A stretch of DNA of 28,001 nucleotides from Euryarchaeota archaeon UBA251 (GTDB taxonomy: Archaea > Thermoplasmatota > Poseidoniia > Poseidoniales > Thalassarchaeaceae). Below the pieces are notes generated by a model. That model was given only the letters and a program-made list of their open reading frames with translations, was not told the DNA's origin and ran no database searches. Of this stretch, positions 9,501 to 16,485 are shown piece by piece. The position numbers and the translations under genes were made by a program. Each line of letters starts with the position of its first letter. Within the stretch, counting starts at the first letter, position 1. Location: assembly GCA_002497905.1 (NCBI GenBank), contig DAFJ01000044.1, positions 6,217 through 34,217 on the forward strand, in the 5' to 3' direction.

Positions 9501-10231
9501 ATATCTTCGAGAAGCCAACCGTGCATTCCTAATCGATGGGAACCTGAATGACAGAGTTGGTGTATGGGGACACGGGAGGCTATTGCCTGAAGAATCTCTG
9601 CCTGGATTGGCATTAGAGTAGGTGGTTGGTCAAGTAGGACAATGCCATCAAGATGATCGAGAGTAAATGCAGCCCGTTTCTCATCAAGGAGTGCTGTAAG
9701 AAGTCGAGGGAGAACCCGATTCGGATGAGTCCCATTCAGTTTTTCCTCCACAGTATCGAGAACTGTCTGAAGCCCACTGAGATGCTCCTCTAGAACTTCA
9801 ATAGGCGCATTCTGAAATCGCAATACTGAATCGAGTTCCAGCAAGTTCCTGGTTTTGGTAATTGGCCATTCCCAATCAGGATGAGGGTGTAGAATCGGGA
9901 AGGAAAGATTTGCCGCCTCGGCCTGCATTAAACGGTGAATTGTTTGTTCAAGTGCAGGATTGGATGGAAGAACACGAGGTTCCCGGAGATCCGCGAATAA
10001 TTTCTTTGTCAAGCCTCCAAGAGTTAGATGATTCGTGCGATCAACAATGCCAATTTTATCGATAACTATGTTGAGAAATCTATCACGCGCGATTGAGCCA
10101 GAATGTAGAAAGAGAATACGTGAAGGTCCACCTTCACTATACTCTAATGGGTTGATGGCTTGTTGAATTGAATGACCAAAAATCCAAGTAGGTAAGGAGC
10201 CTCTTGGAATCTGTTCGATTGTAACCGACAA
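6533..10231 (-). CDS. AddB-like helicase-nuclease subunit with degenerate helicase domain
   Basis: A 1232-aa partner of the AddA-like protein. Its N-terminus aligns in style with AddB/RecC (beta strand ILFLHSGS at about 38-46), but the Walker A Gly-Lys-Thr is absent, so the motor domain is probably inactive and structural. The C-terminus carries a PD-(D/E)XK nuclease: ILIHEIYEG, NGWIDRVDLI (about 1044), VAIRDMKSAE (about 1086) and DIQLALYARAW. Cysteines at about 865 (LQCARRGW) and at the end (FCKYCDVKSIC) make the four-Cys iron-sulfur signature of AddB. Family identity is inferred from these motifs, the size and the neighbour. The start is TTG at 10231: an in-frame stop lies four codons upstream, no ATG occurs for over 100 residues, and GAGGTGG sits 7 nt before it. 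It is separated by 53 bp from the secreted thioredoxin-like gene. Confidence 0.82.
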   Translation of the reverse strand: MSVTIEQIPRGSLPTWIFGHSIQQAINPLEYSEGGPSRILFLHSGSIARDRFLNIVIDKIGIVDRTNHLTLGGLTKKLFADLREPRVLPSNPALEQTIHRLMQAEAANLSFPILHPHPDWEWPITKTRNLLELDSVLRFQNAPIEVLEEHLSGLQTVLDTVEEKLNGTHPNRVLPRLLTALLDEKRAAFTLDHLDGIVLLDQPPTLMPIQAEILQAIASRVPIHQLCHSGSHRLGMHGWLLEDISPVKTPDDLPEWIPEHPIVSADPDVPLHRIHVRKSDASASALGRLVSHAIDTGIEDILIVHPNGEKLPRSHLDQLKALGHQTSRGTIPLRGSPFVHWLAAAVGLSHGEDGFSLERILAIAVQRTVRIFAPESTDLHPVWADFSPLPDRDSLESLARDRRLIGGAGVLGDWLRALSTDANDDPRGKKLEATQWWFLNLLGAMCPILDEADVQVLMDESNHVGCSSGEVLPFEIVEGTPDEWLDRVVSMMDHTSLPLRFDGNIEDGVVGLQTLLSAVSSLRENERALGLNSILEPKAWRNQIISMIDSAELQNSSKSVGRFTVCSPQEALGCHADLVILLDPLAANWNLRVHLPPLLSEEERQHLGILRPDGPIREARHHLSSLLHAGKEVIVVDPTHIDESTPPVAPYAEWCREGKWEVTPPSILPKDVGETEGWSWEMIEELHCLIAESTTVFSYPADDPSMVVESSHGISCREDRANQGTRILQRKDPDSNAPLSAHAIFARYERDLMSDRMERQPLVIDSGSVYHPESVRTRVVSTRHLEIVPAPKHRKVTLPVANSEWPVLGGTSSTGESSTVSIDPRPISPIPIDIESMDHRMGGTLELDWASSKIWSPSRLRVWLQCARRGWLSKALDASVDQLPDDELDNRVRGILIHEIYEGMIEATLGMKRSVERTEFSIPSVGSSSFSDESLMTSMAQLLDSHAPWLVRSDVVTEERLRDLVGMREQEWRDWLVSGVDMSPSGRFARIIEAERTLSDAIPLVMEHQIGSSIEREGDEKFRSPYIELDQQEGASAIRINGWIDRVDLIPWDSEGTLVNESGSNSVIPLEGNSDWVPKRLVAIRDMKSAEINRKRKKHHELLFEDIQLALYARAWEIEHPGDQVIAAGITDIGLKTEHFLEIDLDWKEHLEQLSIGDQTEDLTGIFRFPSSDPGTGKESAFRPWISNRVEAVQRVVNAAMSGQAIPNPDRFCKYCDVKSICGLSHLGGDFR
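6542..6550 (-). promoter_or_regulatory. Perfect Shine-Dalgarno site for the AddA-like gene
   Basis: GGAGGTGAT lies inside the 3' end of the AddB-like gene, 5 nt before the ATG at 6536. It supports independent or coupled re-initiation on the second cistron and so roughly matched output of the two subunits. Confidence 0.8.
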
Positions 10232-10238
10232 CTCCGAG

Positions 10239-10245
10239 CCACCTC
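10239..10245 (-). promoter_or_regulatory. Shine-Dalgarno site for the TTG start of the AddB-like gene
   Basis: GAGGTGG lies 7 nt upstream of the TTG at 10231. It decides this non-ATG start and overlaps the 3' arm of a hairpin at 10242-10265. Confidence 0.6.
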
Positions 10246-10265
10246 AACAACTCTCCATGTTGAGG
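10242..10265 (-). promoter_or_regulatory. Hairpin overlapping the AddB-like ribosome-binding site
   Basis: On the minus strand, arm CCTCAACA (10265-10258) and arm TGTTGAGG (10249-10242) are perfect 8-bp complements with an 8-nt loop. The GAGG of the ribosome-binding site is inside the 3' arm, so the folded RNA would mask it. A second, competing pairing (AACAAC with GTTGTT) overlaps it. Regulation by this structure is inferred. Confidence 0.45.
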
Positions 10266-10284
10266 GTTGTTAAATCCGCGCCAA

Positions 10285-11325
10285 TTAGACATGTTTTCTT
10301 GAACGTGATAATAAAGCCGCAATGCCTAGTATTGCCACGGAAGATAATGCACCAATCGCTGGAATACTCCGATTGTTGGATTCACCCGTATCATTACTAC
10401 AACCTGGTATTTGTGTATCTGAAAAGACTGTTGACCATTCAAGAGCTAGAACAATACGAAGATCCTCGCCATCCCAGACATCTGGCATCTGGATTAGCGT
10501 GGATCCGGAACTGGTATCAATTGCATTTTCGACTCGAATAATGTCTCGAATCACGTGAGGATAATACTCCAGACCATTACTTCCATCTTCGTATCTAGCA
10601 ATATTCTCTACAATGAAAAGAACCGGCGTGACAGAAACCACTGGTGGACCGTAGCAATCATCTAACCAAATATCCTCTACGGTCCTCCCTAGAATATCTT
10701 GGTTCATAGACCAAGAGGCGGTTCCGTTAGTATAGTTAGCATCTTCTGGGGTCCATGAAAGGGAGGCTGTCAAACCTTCATTTGGGAGGCTGTTCCCAAG
10801 ATCAAGACTCATCGCATAATCACCAGAGAGGGAATCTGCCACCTTAGGAACCGACCCAGAATGAAGCCATTCGCCGTTGAACACTACAGAGGGGGGCAAA
10901 CGTTCCAAGCCATTGGTTGCAACCTTGTTTGTAACACCATATCTAGCAATCCAGCGATCATCACCAACTTCGGTACCGAAGGGATCTGAGATTTCTGAGT
11001 ACTCACGATGATAGTGAAGGGTCTCAATGGAACGTTCGCCATTAAGTTCCTCAATCGCGTGCTCCGAATCAAGACAATTTACACACCATGTTGCAGTATA
11101 TACTTCAGCAATATCTGGCCATTGAGTAGATGGAACATCACCTGTAGAATTACTGAGATTTCCAGTTCCAATATCAATTGCAATACCACCAATCATACCA
11201 CTCATCTCCATCCCTCCTGTTTCTTCTACATAGACTCGCAAACCAGGACTCGATTCGGAGTCACTCTCTGCTTGAACTGATCCTGCAATGAGAAGAATCA
11301 GGAGGAAGGCGATACAACGACGCAT
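10285..11325 (-). CDS. Secreted thioredoxin-fold protein with C-terminal membrane anchor
   Basis: A 346-aa exported protein. Residues 1-19 form a signal peptide (basic MRR, hydrophobic core, likely cleavage after VQA). After a linker, a thioredoxin-like domain begins at about 72: a beta strand leads to TATWCVNCLDSEHAIEEL, with redox Cys81 and Cys84, and LPPSVVFNG (143-151) supplies the expected cis-proline strand. The rest is a beta-rich domain with two further cysteines (near 220 and near the end). A hydrophobic helix (about 321-339) followed by RSRKHV makes a C-terminal anchor, leaving the protein on the outside of the membrane. A role in extracytoplasmic disulfide exchange is inferred. It begins 25 bp after the 710-aa gene, and a 13-bp palindrome lies just upstream of its ATG. 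It has no obvious functional link to the helicase genes downstream. Confidence 0.75.
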   Translation of the reverse strand: MRRCIAFLLILLIAGSVQAESDSESSPGLRVYVEETGGMEMSGMIGGIAIDIGTGNLSNSTGDVPSTQWPDIAEVYTATWCVNCLDSEHAIEELNGERSIETLHYHREYSEISDPFGTEVGDDRWIARYGVTNKVATNGLERLPPSVVFNGEWLHSGSVPKVADSLSGDYAMSLDLGNSLPNEGLTASLSWTPEDANYTNGTASWSMNQDILGRTVEDIWLDDCYGPPVVSVTPVLFIVENIARYEDGSNGLEYYPHVIRDIIRVENAIDTSSGSTLIQMPDVWDGEDLRIVLALEWSTVFSDTQIPGCSNDTGESNNRSIPAIGALSSVAILGIAALLSRSRKHV

Positions 11326-11340
11326 ACATCAATACTGGAC

Positions 11341-11353
11341 TGACCTTAGGTCA
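11341..11353. promoter_or_regulatory. Perfect 13-bp palindrome, candidate operator
   Basis: TGACCTTAGGTCA reads as two 6-bp arms (TGACCT and AGGTCA) around one central base. It includes the stop codon of the 710-aa gene and lies 15-27 nt upstream of the start codon of the secreted thioredoxin-like gene, where a repressor could block an internal promoter. The role is inferred from symmetry and position. Confidence 0.3.
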
Positions 11354-13483
11354 ATCTTCCGCTGAGTCGTGCTCTACCAATGGATGATGTAAGCGACGCA
11401 TTGCCCATGGTTCATTCCTGAAACGTGCGACTATTTCCTCAATGGCAGCCCACCACGGCCGGCCTTGGGGATTGTGGATCTCCTGAAGAGGTGCCAAGCA
11501 GGTGAATAGGGTACCGCGATCCCATTCCAATCTTGCCCTACGTATCCATATCTGGCCATCTGTATCTTCGTCTCCCTCCTGTTGCCAACCACAAACCGGA
11601 AGAAGAGACCGTAGAAGGTCAATCTCCTCGGGAGTTTGATACACATTGGTCAACCTCAGAACCGTGAAAGATTCTCCCGGAACACGAGGCACTTGAGCTT
11701 GGGCTCCCAGTGGTGACCCTCGAAGAGCAAGTAGGGCATTCGCAATCAATCGAGGGATACGCTGACGTGGTTCTAAATTCGCTAAGACATCGTCGGTTAT
11801 TGGAAATGCAGGTAGCCGCTCATGCTCAATATGTCCATCCTCATGATCCCATGGGGGATTTGCCTCTATCTGGTTTCTACGCCAATATTCCTGAAGAGCG
11901 CGTAGATTGCGACGTTGGAGATGCGGAAGATTTCGGTTTTCCTGCTCAAAGAGATGTACCTCATCATTGACATTGGAATCCCGAGCACGCAACAAGTCAT
12001 TGCGTTCAAGAAATTGTGTAATAGTGGGTATTAGAGAGTGATTATCCAAATCCTCTACACAAACCGTGACGATTGTTAGAATCTGGTCCCCTATCGGTAA
12101 GGACTGCATTTTCGGCGGCTGATGGATGCATATTCCTTGGTTATGACGAGCAGTGGTACTTCCCAATACTGTGAGGCTGTCTCGTGAGATGTATCTGGGT
12201 TTTGTCTCAATCCGATATGAAGCACCTGAAGTACCTTGGATTTCGATAGCCTGATGTTTTTCTAAGAGATGGATTCGATTGTTTGCAAGGACCTCTGTCA
12301 CCAGCGTTCTCGCTGCAGTCCGATCCGGTATATCTGGAATCGCGGGGGCGACACGCTCTAGGTTCCAATTTTCTAAAAGAAGCCAAAGACGATCATGCTG
12401 AGGTGAGCCGGGAGGAGACAACTGCGCCGAAATTATTCCCTGCCATACTGAGATATCCATAGGCAACTTCCGAATCTTAGTTTTACCCCGCATACTCCGG
12501 ATACGGATGTGAAGATGGCCGTTACGAACCTGAATCAGGGCCTGATTATCCCTTGATAAGAAACTCGGGTCACACCAATCATCAGTCACTTCTCTCCATT
12601 GCCGCAACCAAGGCTGCCCCTCGTATTCTGATTGAGTCAATTGTTCAACTGCATAGGGAAGAGCGGCTAAAGCAGGAGGTTGTCCCTCTCGGTGTTGACT
12701 ATCCCAACGAATCGGATTCAATTCATTTCCGGTAAGCTCAGTAATCTGTGAGAAAAGGACTGTCGCATAACAAAAGTCTGCGTTCCTTGAACGATTACCT
12801 ATGAATGGAAAACCGCGACCCAAAGCGAAAGCGCGGCCAAGGCGGGTCCTGATTGCCGGAAAAAGAGTGCATAGAACTTTGACAAAACGACCCCAATCGA
12901 TGCTTTCAATCTGGGATTCAGTCATCTTAGACATCGTCTTCACAAGATGGCGGCCTGGGAAAGAACGTGACACCTGTATCTTCCCATCCAGAACAACAGT
13001 GTCAGGAGTACCCGGACCTTCCAAGACGGTAAGCCACAAGCCCTCTGGCAAAGGAAAGCCGCGTCGAAGAAGCCGCTGACATTGATCTATATCATCTCCA
13101 TCAATCGCTTCAAAAACACGGTTCCTTAATTTGGCTGCATCCCCCTCACTCATCAAAGGACCTAGAGCCTTCTGATGACGAACCATCGTGGGGCTATTAG
13201 CCCAACTTTGATCATTCTCCGGGAAAGAGGCTACTAATTCCCTCAATCGGCTAACAGTAGCCTGAGGAGAGTGCCTATCGAGGATTTTGTCAACGATTTC
13301 GATATCCTCTCGTCTGATATTAGTAAATGGTATAGCCCGGCTGGTACGTGGACGAATCATCGCGTGACAAATTCTCCCCCATCTCATGCCATCCATTGCA
13401 GGCTCAATACCACAACAGATACAGAGGCCGTCCGTCGTTCCATCTGTTTCATCGTTCCCTAGCATCAAGAATCCATGCATCAT
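11351..13483 (-). CDS. Hypothetical protein, 710 aa, with N-terminal Cys cluster
   Basis: I do not recognise this protein. It is soluble in appearance, with no signal peptide or membrane helix, rich in Arg and Trp, and has many short leucine-rich helices. The N-terminus has a possible metal site: CICC (residues 21-24) followed by RICH about 15 residues later. A central beta-rich section (about 400-490) contains YRIETKPRY and GICIHQPP and then a helical section. No nuclease, helicase, ATPase or transposase motif was found. It lies two genes upstream of the AddB-like gene on the same strand, separated by the secreted thioredoxin-like gene, and 30 bp after threonine aldolase. The first two codons are both ATG and another in-frame ATG is at codon 7; none has a convincing ribosome-binding site. 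Confidence 0.7.
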   Translation of the reverse strand: MMHGFLMLGNDETDGTTDGLCICCGIEPAMDGMRWGRICHAMIRPRTSRAIPFTNIRREDIEIVDKILDRHSPQATVSRLRELVASFPENDQSWANSPTMVRHQKALGPLMSEGDAAKLRNRVFEAIDGDDIDQCQRLLRRGFPLPEGLWLTVLEGPGTPDTVVLDGKIQVSRSFPGRHLVKTMSKMTESQIESIDWGRFVKVLCTLFPAIRTRLGRAFALGRGFPFIGNRSRNADFCYATVLFSQITELTGNELNPIRWDSQHREGQPPALAALPYAVEQLTQSEYEGQPWLRQWREVTDDWCDPSFLSRDNQALIQVRNGHLHIRIRSMRGKTKIRKLPMDISVWQGIISAQLSPPGSPQHDRLWLLLENWNLERVAPAIPDIPDRTAARTLVTEVLANNRIHLLEKHQAIEIQGTSGASYRIETKPRYISRDSLTVLGSTTARHNQGICIHQPPKMQSLPIGDQILTIVTVCVEDLDNHSLIPTITQFLERNDLLRARDSNVNDEVHLFEQENRNLPHLQRRNLRALQEYWRRNQIEANPPWDHEDGHIEHERLPAFPITDDVLANLEPRQRIPRLIANALLALRGSPLGAQAQVPRVPGESFTVLRLTNVYQTPEEIDLLRSLLPVCGWQQEGDEDTDGQIWIRRARLEWDRGTLFTCLAPLQEIHNPQGRPWWAAIEEIVARFRNEPWAMRRLHHPLVEHDSAED

Positions 13484-13513
13484 CGACCCATTATGAATGA
13501 ATGAAGATGCAAA

Positions 13514-14578
13514 TCAAATAGATTCGAATGCAGCGATGGTCCGCTCGATATCTTCGTCAGTGATGTGAAGATGCGTAACAAGGCGAATGGTGTTCGGTCG
13601 AAGATCGAATAGATCGATGCCTCGCTCTCTAAGCAATTCGACTACTTCGCTCGCAGGACGTTCCGTCTCTGCATAGACCATGTTTGTCTGAACTGTAGAA
13701 AGATCGATCGAAAGTCCTGAATTCCCATTCAACCTCTCTGCAAGAATACGTGCACGTGCGTGATCCTCCGCCATACGATCAATATGGTGGTCCAGAGCGT
13801 ATAATCCACCTGCTGCGAGGATCCCAGCCTGCCTCATTCCTCCTCCGAACATCTTCCTCCAACGATGAGAGCGTGCAATGAATTCATGAGAACCAATAAG
13901 GACACCTCCGACTGGTGCGCCGAGGCCTTTAGAGATACAAATTGAGATTGAATCATACTCTTGCGCTATACGACTTGGCGTAGTGCCAGTGGCAACCGCC
14001 GCGTTGAACAAACGTGCACCATCAATATGTGAAAGACAAGCATTCTCTGCAGCAATGATGGCGATAGCGTCTAGGTTTGTTTGAGGATAACAACTACCAC
14101 CACCACGATTCGATGTGTTCTCTACACACACGAGGCGCCCATCAGGGTAGTGACTCTGACTCCCATCTGCCTTCCTGATTGCATCTTTAACATGCTTAGG
14201 ATCCATGATTCCAGACTCGCCTTCCACAAGAGCGATTGAACAACCGGAAATTGCTGCATAACCTCCACCTTCGTAGACATAGATATGACTGGTCGACTCC
14301 GTTACAATCTCATCACCAGGCTGCGTATGAGTCCGAATTGCAACAGCATTGGACATCGTTCCACTACTCACAAAGAGTCCCGCTTCCTTACCGAGAAGGT
14401 TGGCCATACGATTCTCAAGTTCAGTTACGGTCGGATCGTCCCCAAGGACATCATCCCCTACCACGGCTTGGGCCATTGCTTCGCGCATCCCTACAGTCGG
14501 CTGAGTAACCGTATCACTACGAAGATCAACCCGATCCGAAGGATGCTCGTGCATGGTTTGATGTGAGGGCCCCTTCAC
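13514..14578 (-). CDS. ltaE: Low-specificity L-threonine aldolase, PLP-dependent
   Basis: A fold-type I PLP enzyme of 354 aa that splits L-threonine or L-allo-threonine to glycine and acetaldehyde. Family hallmarks are VDLRSDTVTQPT at the N-terminus (17-28), GDDVLGDDPTV (41-51), the phosphate-binding SSGTMSN (71-77), His98 that would stack on the cofactor, HIDGARLFNA with the Asp that contacts the pyridine nitrogen (184-193), and ISKGLGAPVG with the Schiff-base Lys217. The length is normal for the family. The frame starts at GTG 14578, with a weak AAGGT about 9 nt upstream; ATG at 14554 is an alternative giving a protein eight residues shorter, and either keeps all conserved residues. It sits between Pth2 and the 710-aa protein in the long minus-strand block. 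Confidence 0.92.
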   Translation of the reverse strand: MKGPSHQTMHEHPSDRVDLRSDTVTQPTVGMREAMAQAVVGDDVLGDDPTVTELENRMANLLGKEAGLFVSSGTMSNAVAIRTHTQPGDEIVTESTSHIYVYEGGGYAAISGCSIALVEGESGIMDPKHVKDAIRKADGSQSHYPDGRLVCVENTSNRGGGSCYPQTNLDAIAIIAAENACLSHIDGARLFNAAVATGTTPSRIAQEYDSISICISKGLGAPVGGVLIGSHEFIARSHRWRKMFGGGMRQAGILAAGGLYALDHHIDRMAEDHARARILAERLNGNSGLSIDLSTVQTNMVYAETERPASEVVELLRERGIDLFDLRPNTIRLVTHLHITDEDIERTIAAFESI

Positions 14579-14619
14579 TTAGGCTTGACCTTTCGATATG
14601 ATTCGACAAATAATACGAA

Positions 14620-15021
14620 TTAGAGTAATTTCAGATGACTAGTCACATCATTCACCTGTTCAACAGGAGCTGGCCCAATCCCGATAACGGTCATTGATCC
14701 AGAAGGAATCTGGGTTCGGCCCGCATCACGGACTGCCCAAGTAAGCAAATTAGCTTCCTTCGCACGATCTATGAGGAGATGCATTTCCTCTGAATCCAAC
14801 GCTTTCAGCACAACCTTGGCCTGTCCTCGACGAGTCCATGCCTGGAGAAGACGTGGTTGATTTCGTTCAAGGCCAAGGGCGACCTCCGTGCATAGGTGAC
14901 CTACCTGTGCAGCGATTTTTCCCTTCCCCATCTTCAAAGATGTATCGACAATACATGCGAGTTTATGCTCTACATTAGGAATGGGGGCGGTTTGTTCTCG
15001 TCGACGATTCCACCATGCCAT
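14620..15021 (-). CDS. pth2: Peptidyl-tRNA hydrolase, Pth2 family
   Basis: A 133-aa archaeal/eukaryotic-type peptidyl-tRNA hydrolase, which frees tRNA from peptidyl-tRNA that drops off ribosomes. The family signature KMGKGKIAAQVGH is at 30-42, and the second conserved segment, VRDAGRTQIPSGS, holds the catalytic Asp near residue 98, followed by VIGIGPAPVEQVNDVT. The roughly 18-residue N-terminal extension (basic, MAWWNRRREQ) is not part of the fold. This type is found in archaea and eukaryotes and is unlike bacterial Pth, which supports the archaeal assignment. It follows the epimerase gene by 31 bp. The ATG at 15021 has only a distant GGTGAC about 14 nt upstream, so the start is less certain than the identity. 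Confidence 0.92.
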   Translation of the reverse strand: MAWWNRRREQTAPIPNVEHKLACIVDTSLKMGKGKIAAQVGHLCTEVALGLERNQPRLLQAWTRRGQAKVVLKALDSEEMHLLIDRAKEANLLTWAVRDAGRTQIPSGSMTVIGIGPAPVEQVNDVTSHLKLL

Positions 15022-15052
15022 ATACGAACGGAGGCGTCACCCTGTTTCAGAC

Positions 15053-16474
15053 CTATGCAGAATGCTCAGCTATCGATGCAGATTTCAAAGACGCAGAATT
15101 AGGCTTCCAAGCGCCCAAGATATCACGTAATGACTCCTCTAGATTTGGTGTACGAAATTCAAAGCCAGATTCCAGTAGACGATGAGGATGAACTTTCTGA
15201 CCTTCAAGAAGCAATGGTCGGGCCAATTCACCGAAGACAATTCTCAGTACAAAACCAGGAAGGGGAATGAATGCCGGTCGCCTAAGAACTCTACCAAGAA
15301 CCCGGGCGAACTGCTTCTGCCTTACGGGATTTGGAGATGTTAGATTGAAAGCTCCTTCACATTCAGAAGTCATCATCAGATGTTGAATCGCCGCAATATG
15401 ATCATTCATTGAAATCCAAGAGAACCATTGCTTACCATTACCAATAGGACCCCCTCCCCCAAGTTTGAATGGCAATAACATGCGGCCGAGTGCGCCTCCA
15501 AGTGGAGACATAACAATACCAGAACGAAGATGTATGGTGCGGATTGATGCTGCTCGAGCAGCATCAGCTGAAGCCTCCCACATCTCGACAGTTTCAGGGA
15601 GGAAACCATCGCCACGTGCGCTCGACTCATCAAGATCCTCATCTCCACGATCACCATAGTATCCGATGGCGCTTGCAACGATGAAGACCTCTGGAGGAGA
15701 TTCCATACCTGCCATTTTCTCAGCAAGAAGTGTGACGGATTTCCTGCGCGATTCAATAATGGCCGTTTTACGTCTCTTTGTCCATCGCTTGTCCCCGATT
15801 CCAACCCCACCGAGATGAATGACTGCATCAATCCCCTTCAGATGCTCAACATCTAGAACACCATTACTCGGATCCCAGAATCTTTGCCGTGGATGTGATG
15901 GCTCTCTACGAACCAATTGGAGCACTTCGTGACCCATACCATCGAGGAAAGGAATCAGATTCGATCCAATTAAACCGCTTCCACCTACGACAAGAACTCG
16001 TTTACGTGGGGCATCTACGAACTCCATGCGCCGAGCAATGTCGTTGATGAGGCCTTTCTCTCGCGCAGTGAACATTTGCTGAATCCGCTTTCTCACCATA
16101 CGGCCGCCGAATAACTTGCCAAGGAAGCCCATGGGTACATCGTAACTCACCTCGTCCTCGACAACCGTCATCTCATCCCTCTCAACGAGGCGGTGAGTAT
16201 GCCACCAACGCTTGAATGGCCCACGCACCATGCGATCAGCGAACAATTCGCCCTCGATGAGATCGGTGTGCTCAGCAATCCAACGACCCTTGATTGGTCC
16301 GAGAAGAGGGAAGCGAATTACTCGACGCCCTCCAGGCTCAAGGTTGGGTGGAGCACTCACTGACTCCATGGCCTCCCAAGGGGGCGTCAACCGATCGAAG
16401 GCTCCTTCGCGAGTATGCCAATCCCATACTGTCTCTCGTGGCGCATGAACTACTGTCTCATGTTCGTAATGCAT
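15053..16474 (-). CDS. SRPBCC domain fused to TIGR01777-family epimerase/SDR
   Basis: A 473-aa two-domain protein. Residues 1-150 are an SRPBCC (START-like) ligand-binding domain: HETVVHAPRETVWDWH, GRWIAEHTD, and a basic helix before the join. The second half is an extended SDR of the TIGR01777 (YfcH-like) family with the NAD(P) motif VVGGSGLIG (162-170), HLGGVGIGDKRWT, ASAIGYYGDRGDE with the YYG signature, and HLRSGIVMSP, ending in the DUF1731-like C-terminus (HPHRLLESGFEFR). The substrate is unknown for the family. The frame allows ATG at 16486, but ATG at 16474 is chosen because GGTGAT lies 4 nt before it. It directly follows the photolyase gene, a common association for YfcH-like proteins, hinting at flavin or light-stress metabolism. 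Confidence 0.9.
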   Translation of the reverse strand: MHYEHETVVHAPRETVWDWHTREGAFDRLTPPWEAMESVSAPPNLEPGGRRVIRFPLLGPIKGRWIAEHTDLIEGELFADRMVRGPFKRWWHTHRLVERDEMTVVEDEVSYDVPMGFLGKLFGGRMVRKRIQQMFTAREKGLINDIARRMEFVDAPRKRVLVVGGSGLIGSNLIPFLDGMGHEVLQLVRREPSHPRQRFWDPSNGVLDVEHLKGIDAVIHLGGVGIGDKRWTKRRKTAIIESRRKSVTLLAEKMAGMESPPEVFIVASAIGYYGDRGDEDLDESSARGDGFLPETVEMWEASADAARAASIRTIHLRSGIVMSPLGGALGRMLLPFKLGGGGPIGNGKQWFSWISMNDHIAAIQHLMMTSECEGAFNLTSPNPVRQKQFARVLGRVLRRPAFIPLPGFVLRIVFGELARPLLLEGQKVHPHRLLESGFEFRTPNLEESLRDILGAWKPNSASLKSASIAEHSA

Positions 16475-16478
16475 TACT

Positions 16479-16484
16479 ATCACC
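16479..16484 (-). promoter_or_regulatory. Ribosome-binding site that decides the epimerase start
   Basis: GGTGAT is complementary to the 16S tail and lies 4 nt before ATG 16474. It sits inside the longer reading frame, so the 16486 start is less likely. Confidence 0.5.
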
Positions 16485-16485
16485 A

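Noticed and set aside
2167..9621. Many plus-strand frames of 60-140 codons opposite the helicase-nuclease genes
   Set aside because: They lie antisense to long genes with clear conserved motifs, have no ribosome-binding sites and give low-complexity products.
1635..10231. CRISPR or defence-island origin for the helicase-nuclease pair, because of the Cas4-like Cys pattern
   Set aside because: No repeat-spacer array, cas gene, restriction-modification gene or transposase is present; the motif set fits AddAB-type recombination proteins.
14601..14625. Inverted repeat ATTCG/CGAAT between threonine aldolase and Pth2 as a terminator
   Set aside because: Arms of 5 bp with a 10-nt loop are too weak, and the genes look like one co-directional block.
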